DNA of 64,000 bases from Oceanisphaera arctica. Its GTDB lineage: Bacteria; Pseudomonadota; Gammaproteobacteria; Enterobacterales; Aeromonadaceae. Positions 16,448 through 25,843 of this stretch are shown piece after piece. A program made the position numbers and the translations under genes. Position 1 is the stretch's first letter. Each line of letters begins with the position of its first letter. The stretch lies in NCBI RefSeq assembly GCF_002936955.1, contig NZ_MPZM01000005.1:62001-126000 (forward strand), in the 5' to 3' direction. The notes beneath the pieces are model-generated. The model was not told the DNA's origin and ran no database searches. It worked only from the letters and a program-made list of their open reading frames with translations.

Positions 16448-17725
16448 TCATCCCCAGGCTACCAGAAGCCCGCCCAGCAGCGACGCCGCCATGGCCAGCG
16501 CGACTCGCCGCCCCAGGGCGCTGTCACCCAGCGTCAGCGCCATCGCCGTTTTCACCAGATTGTTGACCGAGGCCGCCAGCACGATGCCAAGCACGGCGGT
16601 GCCGTGATCGATGCTCGCGAGTGACATCCGGCTCAGAGACAGGGTAATGGCATCCACATCGGTCACGCCTGAGGCCAACGCCAGCAGCAGGATACCGGCG
16701 TTGCCCAGCAACGCTTTCAGCCATTCACCGAGTAGCATGATCACCAGGATCAGACCACCGAAGAAAAATGCCGTCTTCAAATCGAGAGGGTTTATATTAA
16801 GACTGGGCTGATCCACCGCATCCACCCCCCGATTCCGATACCAGATCACGGCTGCCGGGCCATACAGCAACAGGGTCATCACCAGCACCGGCAACCACAG
16901 CTCGGCCAGCAACGTCGGGTTGATCAGCGCACAATACACCAGAATACGGGGAAACATGGTGCCACAGGCCAGCAAGATGCCGGCTGCCAGCATCGGCGCC
17001 AGCACCGGCGAGGTGCGTGACAGCCGGGCATAATGCAGGGTCAGGGCGGTGGACGAGGTCAGGCCGGCAAACAGACTGGTAAAGAAGATGCCCTTCTCGG
17101 TCCCCCCCAGACGGATGGCAAAATAGCCGAGAAAGGAAATGGAGGCGATCAGCACCACCATCCACCAGATTTCAAAGGGGTTAATGGCGCCACCCGGCCC
17201 CATGGCCCGGTTGGGCAGCAGCGGCAGCATCACCACCGAAATCAGCAGCAGCTTGAGCCCCGCATCCAGCTCGTGTTGCTGCAGTTTTTGCAGCAGGCCG
17301 TGGATTTCGCGCTTGTTATCGAGAATAAAGGCGGTGATCACCGCGGCGGTGGCAGCGATGGCCGGGTCATCGAGCAGTGCCAGGGCGCCGAAGCAGAAGG
17401 TCAGCGCCAGACCTATGCTGCCGGTGATGCTGTAGTCGGCCTGATCCCGGCTGCGAGCCCGATAGGCCACAAGGGTCAGGGCCACTATGCCCAGCAGCCC
17501 CACCCCAGTCAGCCACTGGCCCACATGGCTGCCGAGTAACGCCACCAGACCGCCAAAGAGACCGACCAACGCATGAGTACGCACCCCGGCCACCCGCTGG
17601 CCGGACTGACTGTCCCGGCTTTGCCAGCCGCGCTGTATGCCGATCAGGGCCCCCAGCAGCAAGGCCAGCCCCAGCCGGATCAGGGTGCCATGATCGGCCA
17701 GCAGAGCGAAATCCGGTTCATTCAT
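16448..17725 (-). CDS. MgtC/SapB-family membrane protein with DUF4010
   Basis: The 425-residue protein begins with an MgtC-type segment (LGLALLLGALIGIQRGWQSR and GVRTHALVGLFGGLVALLG) and continues with a long multi-helix DUF4010 region (FFGGLILVIMLLGEWLKALLG). Family members are inner-membrane proteins of uncertain function, often linked to magnesium or envelope stress. Its start overlaps the stop of the upstream DUF1232 gene by 8 bases, so the two probably form an operon. Confidence 0.8.
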   Translation of the reverse strand: MNEPDFALLADHGTLIRLGLALLLGALIGIQRGWQSRDSQSGQRVAGVRTHALVGLFGGLVALLGSHVGQWLTGVGLLGIVALTLVAYRARSRDQADYSITGSIGLALTFCFGALALLDDPAIAATAAVITAFILDNKREIHGLLQKLQQHELDAGLKLLLISVVMLPLLPNRAMGPGGAINPFEIWWMVVLIASISFLGYFAIRLGGTEKGIFFTSLFAGLTSSTALTLHYARLSRTSPVLAPMLAAGILLACGTMFPRILVYCALINPTLLAELWLPVLVMTLLLYGPAAVIWYRNRGVDAVDQPSLNINPLDLKTAFFFGGLILVIMLLGEWLKALLGNAGILLLALASGVTDVDAITLSLSRMSLASIDHGTAVLGIVLAASVNNLVKTAMALTLGDSALGRRVALAMAASLLGGLLVAWG

Positions 17726-18128
17726 GCGGCCGCTGTGCTTTCCAGTGTGCGTATTGCGCCAGATCCGAGCGGGCCAGATCCAGCGCCAGCTTCACCACCA
17801 GCGCATCATCCAGGTAACCGGCCAGCGGCAGAAAGTCCGGCACCACGTCCAATGGCGACACAAAATAGATGACGGCCCCGGTGATGGCGGCGATCACCTT
17901 CCAGGGCACGGCCCGGTAGTCGCCCTTGCGATAATCATTGAGCAGGCTGACCATCAGCTTCAGCTCTTGCCACCAGTCGGCCAGTGAGCCCGGAGGCCTG
18001 TCGCCGAATGTGTTCAGCTTGTGATCACCCTGCCGGGCCGCCTCATTCAGCTCGGTATCGCCCACCTCGTCCATGCCATTGATAAATCGCGCCCGGGCCC
18101 GATCTTCCTGCTCTCTGCTCAATGCCAT
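17718..18128 (-). CDS. DUF1232 (YkvA-like) membrane protein
   Basis: The 136-residue protein has a soluble N-terminal half and the DUF1232 core VIYFVSPLDVVPDFLPLAGYLDDALVV, a short membrane segment with conserved PLDVVPDF. Function is not established for this family. It is upstream of and overlaps the MgtC-like gene. Confidence 0.8.
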   Translation of the reverse strand: MALSREQEDRARARFINGMDEVGDTELNEAARQGDHKLNTFGDRPPGSLADWWQELKLMVSLLNDYRKGDYRAVPWKVIAAITGAVIYFVSPLDVVPDFLPLAGYLDDALVVKLALDLARSDLAQYAHWKAQRPHE

Positions 18129-18163
18129 CCTCGTTTCTCCCCTGTATGAGAAAACCGGCCTGT

Positions 18164-19285
18164 TCAGCTCGTGGCCAGCACCTGTGCCAGCGGGGTATGG
18201 TCCAGCCCATGAGCCTCGGCCACTGCCTGACAGGTGATGTTTCCTTGGTACACGTTGAGGCCATTAGCCAGGTGCTGGTCCTGCTGCAACGCCTGCCGCC
18301 AGCCCCGGTTGACCAGCGCCTGAATGAAGGGCAAGGTGGCGTTGGTCAGGGCAAAGGTAGAGGTGCGGGCCACCGCCCCCGGCATATTGGCCACACAGTA
18401 GTGCACTATGCCGTCTACCTCGAAGGTCGGCTGCTGATGGGTGGTGGCATGGCTGGTTTCGAAACAACCGCCCTGATCGATGGCCACATCCACCAGCACT
18501 GCGCCCTGGGGCAGCAGCTTGAGCATGTCGCGGGTCACCAGCCTGGGTGCGGCCGCCCCCGGGATCAGCACGGCGCCGATGACCAGATCGCTGCGAGCCA
18601 GTTCAAACTCGATGTTATCGGTGGTGGAATACAGGGTCTTCAGCCCCGGACCGTAAAGATTGTCCAGCTCTTTCAAGCGGTTCAGCGACTTGTCGAGTAT
18701 GGTCACATCGGCACCCAGCCCGAGCGCCATGCGGGCGGCATTGATGCCCACCACGCCACCGCCCAGCACCAGTACCCGGCCCGGCGCCACGCCCGGCACG
18801 CCGCCCAACAACACCCCTCGCCCGCCCTGGGCTTTTTCCAGACAATGGGCGCCGGCCTGTACCGCCATGCGGCCGGCCACCTCGCTCATTGGCGCCAGCA
18901 ACGGCAGGCCGCCCCGGGCGTCGGTAACGGTCTCATAGGCGATGGCGGTACAGCCTGACTTCAGCAGCCCTGTGGTCTGGGCCAGATCCGGCGCCAGATG
19001 CAGGTAGGTAAACAGCAGCTGACCAGGCCTTAGCTGCCGGTATTCTTCCGGCTGGGGCTCCTTGACCTTGACGACCATCTCCGCCCGCACAAAAACCTCG
19101 CTCGCTTCTTTCACCAGCTCGGCGCCGGCGGCGGCATAATCTTCATCGAGCAGACCGATGGCGCTGCCGGCACCGCATTGCACCAGCACTCTATGGCCAT
19201 CGCGCACCAGCTCCTTGACGCCGCCGGGCGTCATGCCGACCCGAAATTCATTATTCTTTATTTCCCGTGGAACACCGATATCCAT
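18164..19285 (-). CDS. ald: Alanine dehydrogenase
   Basis: The 373-residue product starts [23 protein letters not shown], a textbook Ald N-terminus, and has the NAD motif [26 protein letters not shown]. Ald interconverts L-alanine with pyruvate and ammonia using NAD. ATG 19285 is preferred over an upstream in-frame start because AGAGGTGG precedes it and homologues begin here. The gene lies between the DUF1232 gene and a PuuR-like regulator, all on the same strand. It could recycle alanine produced by the putrescine-pyruvate transaminase encoded at 24439, a link inferred from proximity. Confidence 0.93.
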   Translation of the reverse strand: MDIGVPREIKNNEFRVGMTPGGVKELVRDGHRVLVQCGAGSAIGLLDEDYAAAGAELVKEASEVFVRAEMVVKVKEPQPEEYRQLRPGQLLFTYLHLAPDLAQTTGLLKSGCTAIAYETVTDARGGLPLLAPMSEVAGRMAVQAGAHCLEKAQGGRGVLLGGVPGVAPGRVLVLGGGVVGINAARMALGLGADVTILDKSLNRLKELDNLYGPGLKTLYSTTDNIEFELARSDLVIGAVLIPGAAAPRLVTRDMLKLLPQGAVLVDVAIDQGGCFETSHATTHQQPTFEVDGIVHYCVANMPGAVARTSTFALTNATLPFIQALVNRGWRQALQQDQHLANGLNVYQGNITCQAVAEAHGLDHTPLAQVLATS

Positions 19286-19436
19286 ATCCACCTCTTTATA
19301 CAAACTTGTCATTGACACTGGCCGGGGCGACGCCGCAAGGCGGCTCCGGTGAGCAGCCGGTTATCTTCATCTTGCGCGTTTGCGTTTTAACATTCAATCC
19401 TCCACGGGAGAGAGGAAACGCCGGCGCTCCACGCCG

Positions 19437-19982
19437 CTAGAAGGTGGGTGGGGTCGCCGCCGAGATCAGCTCGCACTGCTCGCTACCGATATTGCGAAAT
19501 CGATGGGGCTGGCGGGTATCGAAGTAATAGCCATCGCCGGCCCTCAGCACGCAGCACTGCTCCCCCACCGTGACCTCTATTTCTCCACTCAGAACAAGAC
19601 CGGCTTCCTCCGCCTCGTTGCTCAGCATCTCGGGGCCTGTGTCGGCGCCCGGCGGATACAGCTCCCGTTGCAGCGCAAGTTTGTGGCCCCGGTGCAGCGG
19701 GCCCAGCAGCCACATCTGCACCTCGCCGCTGGACATGGGCAGCAGGTCTTGCTGGCGAAAAAAACACTGTCTGGCCGGCTCCTGTTCCAGGCTGAAAAAG
19801 GCGCCCATGGTGATGGGAAAACCATCCAGTATCCGCTTGAGTGTAGCCACCGAGGGGTTGACCGCCGCCTGCTCGATTTGCGAAATCAGGCTATTGTTCA
19901 CCCCGGCCCGGCGGGCCAGCTCACGCTGAGTCAGGCCATGTCGGCCCCGCAGCCATTTCAGTCGTTCGGCAAGCTCCATCAT
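19437..19982 (-). CDS. puuR: PuuR-like XRE/cupin transcriptional regulator
   Basis: The 181-residue regulator has an N-terminal helix-turn-helix (residues about 5-60, LTQRELARRAGVNNSLISQIEQ) and a C-terminal cupin (VLRAGDGYYFDTRQPHRF). This is the architecture of PuuR, the repressor of putrescine utilisation in E. coli. It is last in a run of polyamine uptake genes, 10 bases after potI, and has AAGGAG before its start. Its likely targets are the promoters near 27206-27407. Confidence 0.82.
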   Translation of the reverse strand: MMELAERLKWLRGRHGLTQRELARRAGVNNSLISQIEQAAVNPSVATLKRILDGFPITMGAFFSLEQEPARQCFFRQQDLLPMSSGEVQMWLLGPLHRGHKLALQRELYPPGADTGPEMLSNEAEEAGLVLSGEIEVTVGEQCCVLRAGDGYYFDTRQPHRFRNIGSEQCELISAATPPTF

Positions 19983-19992
19983 TTCTTCTCCT

Positions 19993-20844
19993 TCAGGTGC
20001 CAGAACTGCGACCTGCCGCCGCTTCCTGGGCGCGCCGTTTCTCGGCGCGTGCCATCAGCCACCAGCCAATAAAGGTCACCAGCGACACGATCAGAATAAT
20101 CACCGTCGCCAGGGCATTGATTTTGGGACTGACTCCCAGCCGCACGCTGGAAAAGACCACCATCGGCAGTGTGGTGGCGTTGGGTCCGGACACGAAGCTG
20201 GCGATCACCAGATCGTCGAGCGACAGGGTAAAGGCCAGCAACCAGCCGGCGACGATGGCGGGCGCAATAATCGGCAGGGTGATAATGAAAAACACCTTGA
20301 GTGGGCGTGCGCCCAGATCCATCGCCGCCTCTTCCACCGAACGGTCCAGCTCGCGCAGCCGGGAGCTGACCACTACCGCCACATAGGCGGTGCAGAAGGT
20401 CACATGGGCAATCCAGATGGTGCCCATGCCCCGCTGTTGCGGCCAGCCCAGCCAGTCGCCCATGGCCACGAACAGCAGCAGCAAGGACAGGCCGGTGATC
20501 ACCTCGGGCATGACCAGGGGCGCCGTGATCAGGAAGGCGAAGCCGCTTTCGCCCCTAAAACGCCCCATGCGGGTCAGCACAAAGCCCGCCACCGTGCCCA
20601 GCACCACGGCAGTGCTGGCGGCGAAGAAGGCGATGGTCAGGCTCAGGCCCACCGCCTGCATCATCATCTGATCCTGCCACAGCTCGCCGTACCAGCGGGT
20701 GGACCAGCCAGCCCAGACCGTGACCAGCCGCGAGCTGTTGAAGGAGTAGATAATCAGTAACAGCATGGGCAGGTACAGAAAGCCGAAGCCCAGCAGCAGG
20801 ATAACCGGTCGCAGCCGGGAGCGGCTGATGGGAATCTGGTTCAT
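19993..20844 (-). CDS. potI: Putrescine ABC transporter permease PotI
   Basis: The 283-residue permease has six hydrophobic segments and the coupling loop EEAAMDLGARPLKVFFIITLPIIAPAI. Phrases such as FSLDDLVIASFVSGPNATTLPM-type (here TLSLDDLVIASFVSGPNATTLP) are characteristic of PotI/PotC. It forms the inner-membrane channel with PotH; the start lies 3 bases after the potH stop. Confidence 0.92.
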   Translation of the reverse strand: MNQIPISRSRLRPVILLLGFGFLYLPMLLLIIYSFNSSRLVTVWAGWSTRWYGELWQDQMMMQAVGLSLTIAFFAASTAVVLGTVAGFVLTRMGRFRGESGFAFLITAPLVMPEVITGLSLLLLFVAMGDWLGWPQQRGMGTIWIAHVTFCTAYVAVVVSSRLRELDRSVEEAAMDLGARPLKVFFIITLPIIAPAIVAGWLLAFTLSLDDLVIASFVSGPNATTLPMVVFSSVRLGVSPKINALATVIILIVSLVTFIGWWLMARAEKRRAQEAAAGRSSGT

Positions 20845-20847
20845 GGC

Positions 20848-21741
20848 TCAGCCCTCCATTTCTTTGCGTTGAATGCGGTGGAACCACATGATGGGTACCA
20901 TCAACAGCAGCAACATGACGCTGGCCACCGCCGCAGCAATCGGCCAGTCACGATTGTTGAAGAACTCCTGCCACAGTACCCGCCCAATCAGCAGGGTATC
21001 GGGACCGCCCAGCAGCTCGGGGATCACGAACTCCCCCACCGCCGGAATGAACACCAGCATAGAGCCGGCGATGATGCCCCCCTTGGTCAGAGGCACTATC
21101 ACCGTCAACAGGCTTTTCCAGGGCCGCGCCCCCAGGTCTGAGGCCGCCTCCACCAGCGAGTAGTCGAGCCGCATCAGGGCGGTATAAAGCGGCAGTATCA
21201 TGAAGGGCAGATACGCATAGACGATGCCGATGTAGACGGCGGTGTTGGTGTTGAGGATCTGCAGCGGGGACTCGATAACCCCGATGGTCAGCAGTACATT
21301 GTTGAGAAAACCGTTGTTACCGAGAATGCCCATCCAGGCGTAGACCCGGATCAGAAAAGAGGTCCAGGACGGCAGTATCACCAACATCAGCAACACGTTG
21401 CGAGTCGAGGGCCGGGAATGGACGATGGCCCAGGCCATGGGGTAGCCGATCAGCAGGCACAGCAGGGTCGAGATACCGGCTACCTGGAGCGACTGCAGAT
21501 AAGACCGAACATAGAGGCTGTCGCTCAGCAGAAACAGATAGTTGCCGAGGTTGAGCACCAGCTGCAGCTGTTCGTCGGCGAAGCTCAGTATCTCGCTGTA
21601 GGGCGGTATGGCCAGCGCCGCCTCGGACAGGCTTATCTTGAACACGATCAGAAAGGGGATCAGAAAAAACAGCAGTAACCAGCTGTAAGGCAGGGCGATC
21701 ACCAGGCTACGGCCAAGACGGTATCGGGAACGGGTATTCAT
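20848..21741 (-). CDS. potH: Putrescine ABC transporter permease PotH
   Basis: The 297-residue permease has six membrane segments, the loop VEAASDLGARPWKSLLTVIVPLTKGGI and FIPAVGEFVIPELLGGPDTLLIGRVLWQEFFNNRDWP, which match PotH closely. It pairs with PotI in the PotFGHI putrescine importer. It lies 10 bases after the ATPase gene. Confidence 0.92.
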   Translation of the reverse strand: MNTRSRYRLGRSLVIALPYSWLLLFFLIPFLIVFKISLSEAALAIPPYSEILSFADEQLQLVLNLGNYLFLLSDSLYVRSYLQSLQVAGISTLLCLLIGYPMAWAIVHSRPSTRNVLLMLVILPSWTSFLIRVYAWMGILGNNGFLNNVLLTIGVIESPLQILNTNTAVYIGIVYAYLPFMILPLYTALMRLDYSLVEAASDLGARPWKSLLTVIVPLTKGGIIAGSMLVFIPAVGEFVIPELLGGPDTLLIGRVLWQEFFNNRDWPIAAAVASVMLLLLMVPIMWFHRIQRKEMEG

Positions 21742-21751
21742 CAGTATCTCC

Positions 21752-22873
21752 CTAGGTCAGTAACACGGCGCAGCTGTCGGCTTCCCAGCGCAAATACACC
21801 CGATCACCCCAGGTAGGATTGCCTCGTCGGTGCCGGTCCATGTTGGGCAGGGTCGCCAGAATGCGTTTACCCGAGGCAAGCCGCACATGATAAATCGACA
21901 AACTGCCCAGATAGGCGATTTCGTCGACGATGCCGCTGAGCCAGTTGCAGTCTTCTGTAGGGGCCTCGGCGCAGAGAAACATCTTCTCGGGCCGTACCGC
22001 TATCATGATGGGCAAGCCTTCGCCGATGGATACACCGTGATTGATGCGCAGGGGACGCTCCAGTTCGGGGCAGCGGATCAGGGCGCTGTCTGCCTCGTTG
22101 GCCTCAAGCGGCCCCTCGAACACGTTGACCGAGCCGATAAACTCGGCGCTGTAACGGCAGTTGGGAAATTCATACACATCCAGCGGCTCGCCTACCTGGA
22201 TCAGCCGCCCCTTGTTCATGATGGCGATGCGCCCGGCCATGGTCATGGCCTCTTCCTGATCGTGGGTGACCATGACGCAGGTCACCCCCACCTGCTCTAT
22301 GATGTTGACCAGCTCCAGCTGCATCTCTTCGCGCAGCTTCTTGTCCAGCGCGCCCATGGGCTCGTCCAGCAACAGCAGCTTGGGCCGCTTGGCCAGGCTG
22401 CGGGCCAGGGCCACCCGTTGCCGCTGACCACCCGACAACTGATGAGGCTTGCGCTTGGCGAAGTCTTCCATGTGTACCAGTTTCAGCATCTGCTCCACCC
22501 GCTCGGCCACTTCCCCGCGCGGCAGCCTGTCCTGCTTCAGGCCGAAGGCGATATTGGCCTCCACCGTCATGTGCGGAAACAGGGCGTAAGACTGAAACAT
22601 CATGTTGATGGGTCTGTCATAGGGCGGCACCTCGGCGATGTCGACCCCGTCGAGCAGGATCTCCCCCCGACTCGGTGGCTCGAATCCGGCCAGCATCCGC
22701 AGCAGGGTCGACTTGCCGCAACCGGAGGCGCCGAGCAGGGCGAAGATTTCCCCCCGCATCACGCCCAGGCTGACGTCGTCCACCGCCGGCTGGCCGTCGT
22801 ACAGCTTGGTGATCCCCCTGACCTCCAGGAAAGGAGCGATATTGCCTTTGGGCTGGCTTTCGTTTTCCGGCAT
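21752..22873 (-). CDS. potG: Putrescine ABC transporter ATP-binding protein PotG
   Basis: The 373-residue ATPase has Walker A GASGCGKS, signature LSGGQRQR, Walker B LLLLDEPMGALD and a C-terminal TOBE-type domain ending YLRWEADSCAVLLT, as in E. coli PotG. ATG 22873 (MPENES) is chosen because GGAGG sits five bases upstream; the in-frame ATG at 22885 lacks such a site. It powers the PotHI channel. A copy of the dispersed repeat separates it from potF, its binding protein. Confidence 0.93.
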   Translation of the reverse strand: MPENESQPKGNIAPFLEVRGITKLYDGQPAVDDVSLGVMRGEIFALLGASGCGKSTLLRMLAGFEPPSRGEILLDGVDIAEVPPYDRPINMMFQSYALFPHMTVEANIAFGLKQDRLPRGEVAERVEQMLKLVHMEDFAKRKPHQLSGGQRQRVALARSLAKRPKLLLLDEPMGALDKKLREEMQLELVNIIEQVGVTCVMVTHDQEEAMTMAGRIAIMNKGRLIQVGEPLDVYEFPNCRYSAEFIGSVNVFEGPLEANEADSALIRCPELERPLRINHGVSIGEGLPIMIAVRPEKMFLCAEAPTEDCNWLSGIVDEIAYLGSLSIYHVRLASGKRILATLPNMDRHRRGNPTWGDRVYLRWEADSCAVLLT

Positions 22874-22920
22874 TTTCACCTCCATATTTTCATCAAACTC
22901 TTTGTCATCAAAAGAACCTG

Positions 22921-23282
22921 TAATACCAATCCACTAAACAAATGATCGATTTCATTTTTGTATAAAAGTCGAACAAAGGGCCCGCTCCCCCGACTCGCCG
23001 TGAACCCTCCCTGGAGGCTCAGCCGCGCCATCCGTGCCGCGGATGGTCGGCTGAGCAGATCCCTTTGTCCTCCTTGATGCACCGGAGTTACCTGTTAGCG
23101 CGTCTACAGACAACTCGATGCTCGAGAAGAGGCAACAGAGATCGACTACCACGACCGTGAAATGCCATGGACGGCATTTCCCGAGCCCTCAGGGATGAGT
23201 TTATGGCGTGTCGTGGGAGGCGACTGTGTTGCCTCTGATCCCGGGGGTTAACATGATCAGATGTTTATTCAAATTGGTATAA
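22921..23282 (-). repeat. Dispersed modular repeat, copy B, inside the pot operon
   Basis: This gene-free stretch of 362 bp has imperfect inverted ends (TAATACCAATCCACTAAACA on the left; TTATACCAATTTGAATAAAC reading in from the right). Read on the minus strand it contains the family core GGAGGACAAAGGGATCTGCT, the hairpin CTCAGCCGACCATCC / GGATGGCGCGGCTGAG and the closing GGGCCCTTTGTTC. It also contains the small palindrome around GCCGTCCATGGC. It lies between potF and potG and would be transcribed with the operon. Confidence 0.8.
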
Positions 23283-23312
23283 CTGCAACCGGTTGTCGTC
23301 ATGCCCCTCGCC

Positions 23313-24419
23313 TCACTTGCCGGTCTTGACCCGGGTCCAGGCGCGGGTGATCACCCGGTTGACCTTTTGCGGCAACAGCTTGGCGGTATAGAGTTTTTCT
23401 GCCGCCGTCTCACTTGGGTAAATGCCGGGATCGTTACGAATGTCCTCATCCACCAGCGCCTTGGCGGGGGTATTGGCGTTGGCGTAAGCAACGTAGTTGG
23501 ATACGCCGGCAATCACCTCCGGCTGCAGCAGATAGTCGAGCAGCTTGTGCGCATTATCCGGATGTCTGGCATCCTTCGGGATGGTCAGCATGTCGATCCA
23601 CATCAGGGCGCCTTCTTTCGGGATGCGGTAGGCAATCTTGACCCCCTGCTTGGCTTCGTCGGCCCTGTCCCGCGCCTGCAGTATGTCTCCCGACCAGCCC
23701 ACCGCCACGCAGATGTCGCCGTTGGCCAGATCGTTGATGTACTTGGAAGAATGGAAATAGGTGATATGAGGCCGCAGGCTCATCATCAGATCTGTGGCCG
23801 GCCCCTTGTAATCGGCGGAATTGGTGCTGTTGGGATCCAGCCCCTGATAGTTGAGGGCGGCGGCGAAGACTTCGGTTGGCGCATCGAGAAAGGCCACGCC
23901 GCACTGACTGAGTTTGGCCAGATTCTCCGGCTTCATCACCAGATCCCAGGAGTCCAGCGGCGCATCCTCACCCAGAGCCTCTCTGACCTTGTCGACGTTA
24001 TAACCGATGCCGGTGGTGCCCCACATATAAGGGACGCCATAGGTATTGTCCGGGTCCTTGTCCGCCAGCACGGCCATGATCTTCGGGTCCAGATTGCCGT
24101 AGTTGCCGAGTTTGGACTTATCCAGCGGCATGAAGGCGCCGGCCTGGATCTGGCGGGCCATGAAGTCGCTGGTTGGCACCACCACATCGAAGCCGGTGTT
24201 GCCTGCCAGCAACTTGGCTTCCAGCACCTCGTTGGAGTCGAACACATCGTAGGTGACCTCGATACCGGTCTCTTTGGTAAAACCGGCCAGAGTGTCTTCT
24301 GCGATATAATCGGACCAGTTATAGAAATTCACCTGGGGTGGCTCTGCGGCCCGGGCACTCAATGCCAGCCCCAGGCCAACGGCTACCATGCTTACACGAA
24401 AAGCGGTTGTCTTTACCAT
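23313..24419 (-). CDS. potF: Putrescine-binding periplasmic protein (PotF/SpuD type)
   Basis: The 368-residue protein has a cleavable signal peptide (to about ALSARA) and the polyamine-receptor opening VNFYNWSDYIAEDTLAGFTKETGI, with AVGWSGDILQARDRA later. It is the periplasmic receptor of the PotGHI transporter. The gene is 19 bases downstream of the transaminase gene and is separated from potG by the repeat copy B. Confidence 0.92.
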   Translation of the reverse strand: MVKTTAFRVSMVAVGLGLALSARAAEPPQVNFYNWSDYIAEDTLAGFTKETGIEVTYDVFDSNEVLEAKLLAGNTGFDVVVPTSDFMARQIQAGAFMPLDKSKLGNYGNLDPKIMAVLADKDPDNTYGVPYMWGTTGIGYNVDKVREALGEDAPLDSWDLVMKPENLAKLSQCGVAFLDAPTEVFAAALNYQGLDPNSTNSADYKGPATDLMMSLRPHITYFHSSKYINDLANGDICVAVGWSGDILQARDRADEAKQGVKIAYRIPKEGALMWIDMLTIPKDARHPDNAHKLLDYLLQPEVIAGVSNYVAYANANTPAKALVDEDIRNDPGIYPSETAAEKLYTAKLLPQKVNRVITRAWTRVKTGK

Positions 24420-24438
24420 CTGCGTTTCTCCATCCTTG

Positions 24439-25800
24439 TCAGTTCATCAGTGTCTGGTACGTCAGATCCAGCGCCTGGCGCGCCTTGCGGATCAGTTCGT
24501 CGACTTCGGCCCGGCTGATCACCAGCGGCGGCGAAATAATCATGGTGTCGCCCACGGCCCGCATCACCAGGCCGAGGTCGAAACAGTGTTCGCGACAAAT
24601 CATTCCGGCCCCGGCGCCCTCGGCAAAGCGCCGGTTATCGCTTTTGTCGGCCACCAGCTCCAGCGCCGCCAGCAGCCCCAGGCCCCGGGTTTCCCCCACC
24701 AGGGGGTGACTGCCGAGGCTGGCCCATTCCTGCTGCAGATAGGGGCCAATAACGTCATGCACCCGCTCCACCAGCCGTTCCTTTTGCATCACCTCGATAT
24801 TGGCCAGCGCCACCGCACAGGCCACCGGATGGCCGGAATAGGTGAAGCCGTGAAAGAACTCGCCGCCTTTTATCAACCCATGAGCCACCCGTGCGCCCAC
24901 CGCCACCGCACCCAGCGGGATATAACCGGAGGTAATGCCCTTGGCCATGCACAGCAGATCCGGCTCCAGGCCGTAGTGTTCGCTGGCGAACCAGTGGCCG
25001 GTACGGCCAAAGCCGCAGATCACCTCGTCCACCACCAGCAGAATGTCGTACTGCCGGCAGATACGTTGAATTTCCGGCCAGTAACTGTCGGGCGGAATAA
25101 TGACCCCGCCGGCGCCCTGAATAGGCTCGCCAATAAAGGCCGCTACCTTGTCCGGCCCCAATTCCAGAATTTTCTGCTCAAGCTGGCGGGCCCGTTCCAG
25201 GCCAAACTGGTACGGATCCTGACCCAGGCCTTCGCCGAAATGATAGGGCTGGTCGATGTGCACTATGTCCGGCAACGGCAAGCCGCCCTGGGCATGCATG
25301 GGCTTCATGCCGCCGAGCGAGGCGCCGGCCAGGGTAGAGCCGTGATAGGCGTTGTAGCGACTGATGATGGTTTTGCGCCCGGGCTGCCCCTGTTCGGCCC
25401 AGTAGTGACGAACCATGCGGATAACGGTGTCGTTGCATTCGGAGCCGGAGCCGGTAAAAAACAGGTGCTCCATGTCGCCGGGCAGCAGAGCCGCCAGGCT
25501 GGCCGCCAGCTCGGTGGCTCTGGGATGGGTGGTCTGAAAGAACAGATTGTAATAGGGCAGCCGGCGAAGCTGTCGCTCGGCGGCCAGCACCAGTTCTTCC
25601 CGACCATAGCCCAGGTTGACACACCAGAGTCCGGCCATGGCGTCGAGAATTCTCCGGCCGTCCGCATCCCACAGATAGACGCCCTCCCCCCGCTCTATGA
25701 CCCGGGCACCTTTCTGATGCAGCGCCTGACTGTCGGTAAAGGGATGCAGGTGGTGCGCCGCATCCAGCTGTTGCAACGGACTCTTCTGTGGCTTTGGCAT
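24439..25800 (-). CDS. spuC: Putrescine-pyruvate aminotransferase (SpuC-like)
   Basis: The 453-residue class III transaminase carries LDAMAGLWCVNLGYGREELV, FFTGSGSECNDTVIRMVRHYW and VDEVICGFGRTGHWF, with the PLP lysine in AKGITSGYIPLG. The wording follows Pseudomonas SpuC throughout. SpuC transfers the amino group of putrescine to pyruvate, giving 4-aminobutyraldehyde and alanine. ATG 25800 is preferred over 25827 because GGGAG is six bases upstream. The gene sits between puuA and potF, so uptake and catabolism are co-expressed. Confidence 0.9.
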   Translation of the reverse strand: MPKPQKSPLQQLDAAHHLHPFTDSQALHQKGARVIERGEGVYLWDADGRRILDAMAGLWCVNLGYGREELVLAAERQLRRLPYYNLFFQTTHPRATELAASLAALLPGDMEHLFFTGSGSECNDTVIRMVRHYWAEQGQPGRKTIISRYNAYHGSTLAGASLGGMKPMHAQGGLPLPDIVHIDQPYHFGEGLGQDPYQFGLERARQLEQKILELGPDKVAAFIGEPIQGAGGVIIPPDSYWPEIQRICRQYDILLVVDEVICGFGRTGHWFASEHYGLEPDLLCMAKGITSGYIPLGAVAVGARVAHGLIKGGEFFHGFTYSGHPVACAVALANIEVMQKERLVERVHDVIGPYLQQEWASLGSHPLVGETRGLGLLAALELVADKSDNRRFAEGAGAGMICREHCFDLGLVMRAVGDTMIISPPLVISRAEVDELIRKARQALDLTYQTLMN

Positions 25801-25843
25801 TCTCGACTCCCTGTTCGTGACACCCATTCCATTCTTGTACCCC

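Noticed and set aside
19286-19436. Glycine-type riboswitch upstream of ald
   Set aside because: Only GC-rich hairpin DNA is seen; the conserved glycine-aptamer segments are missing.
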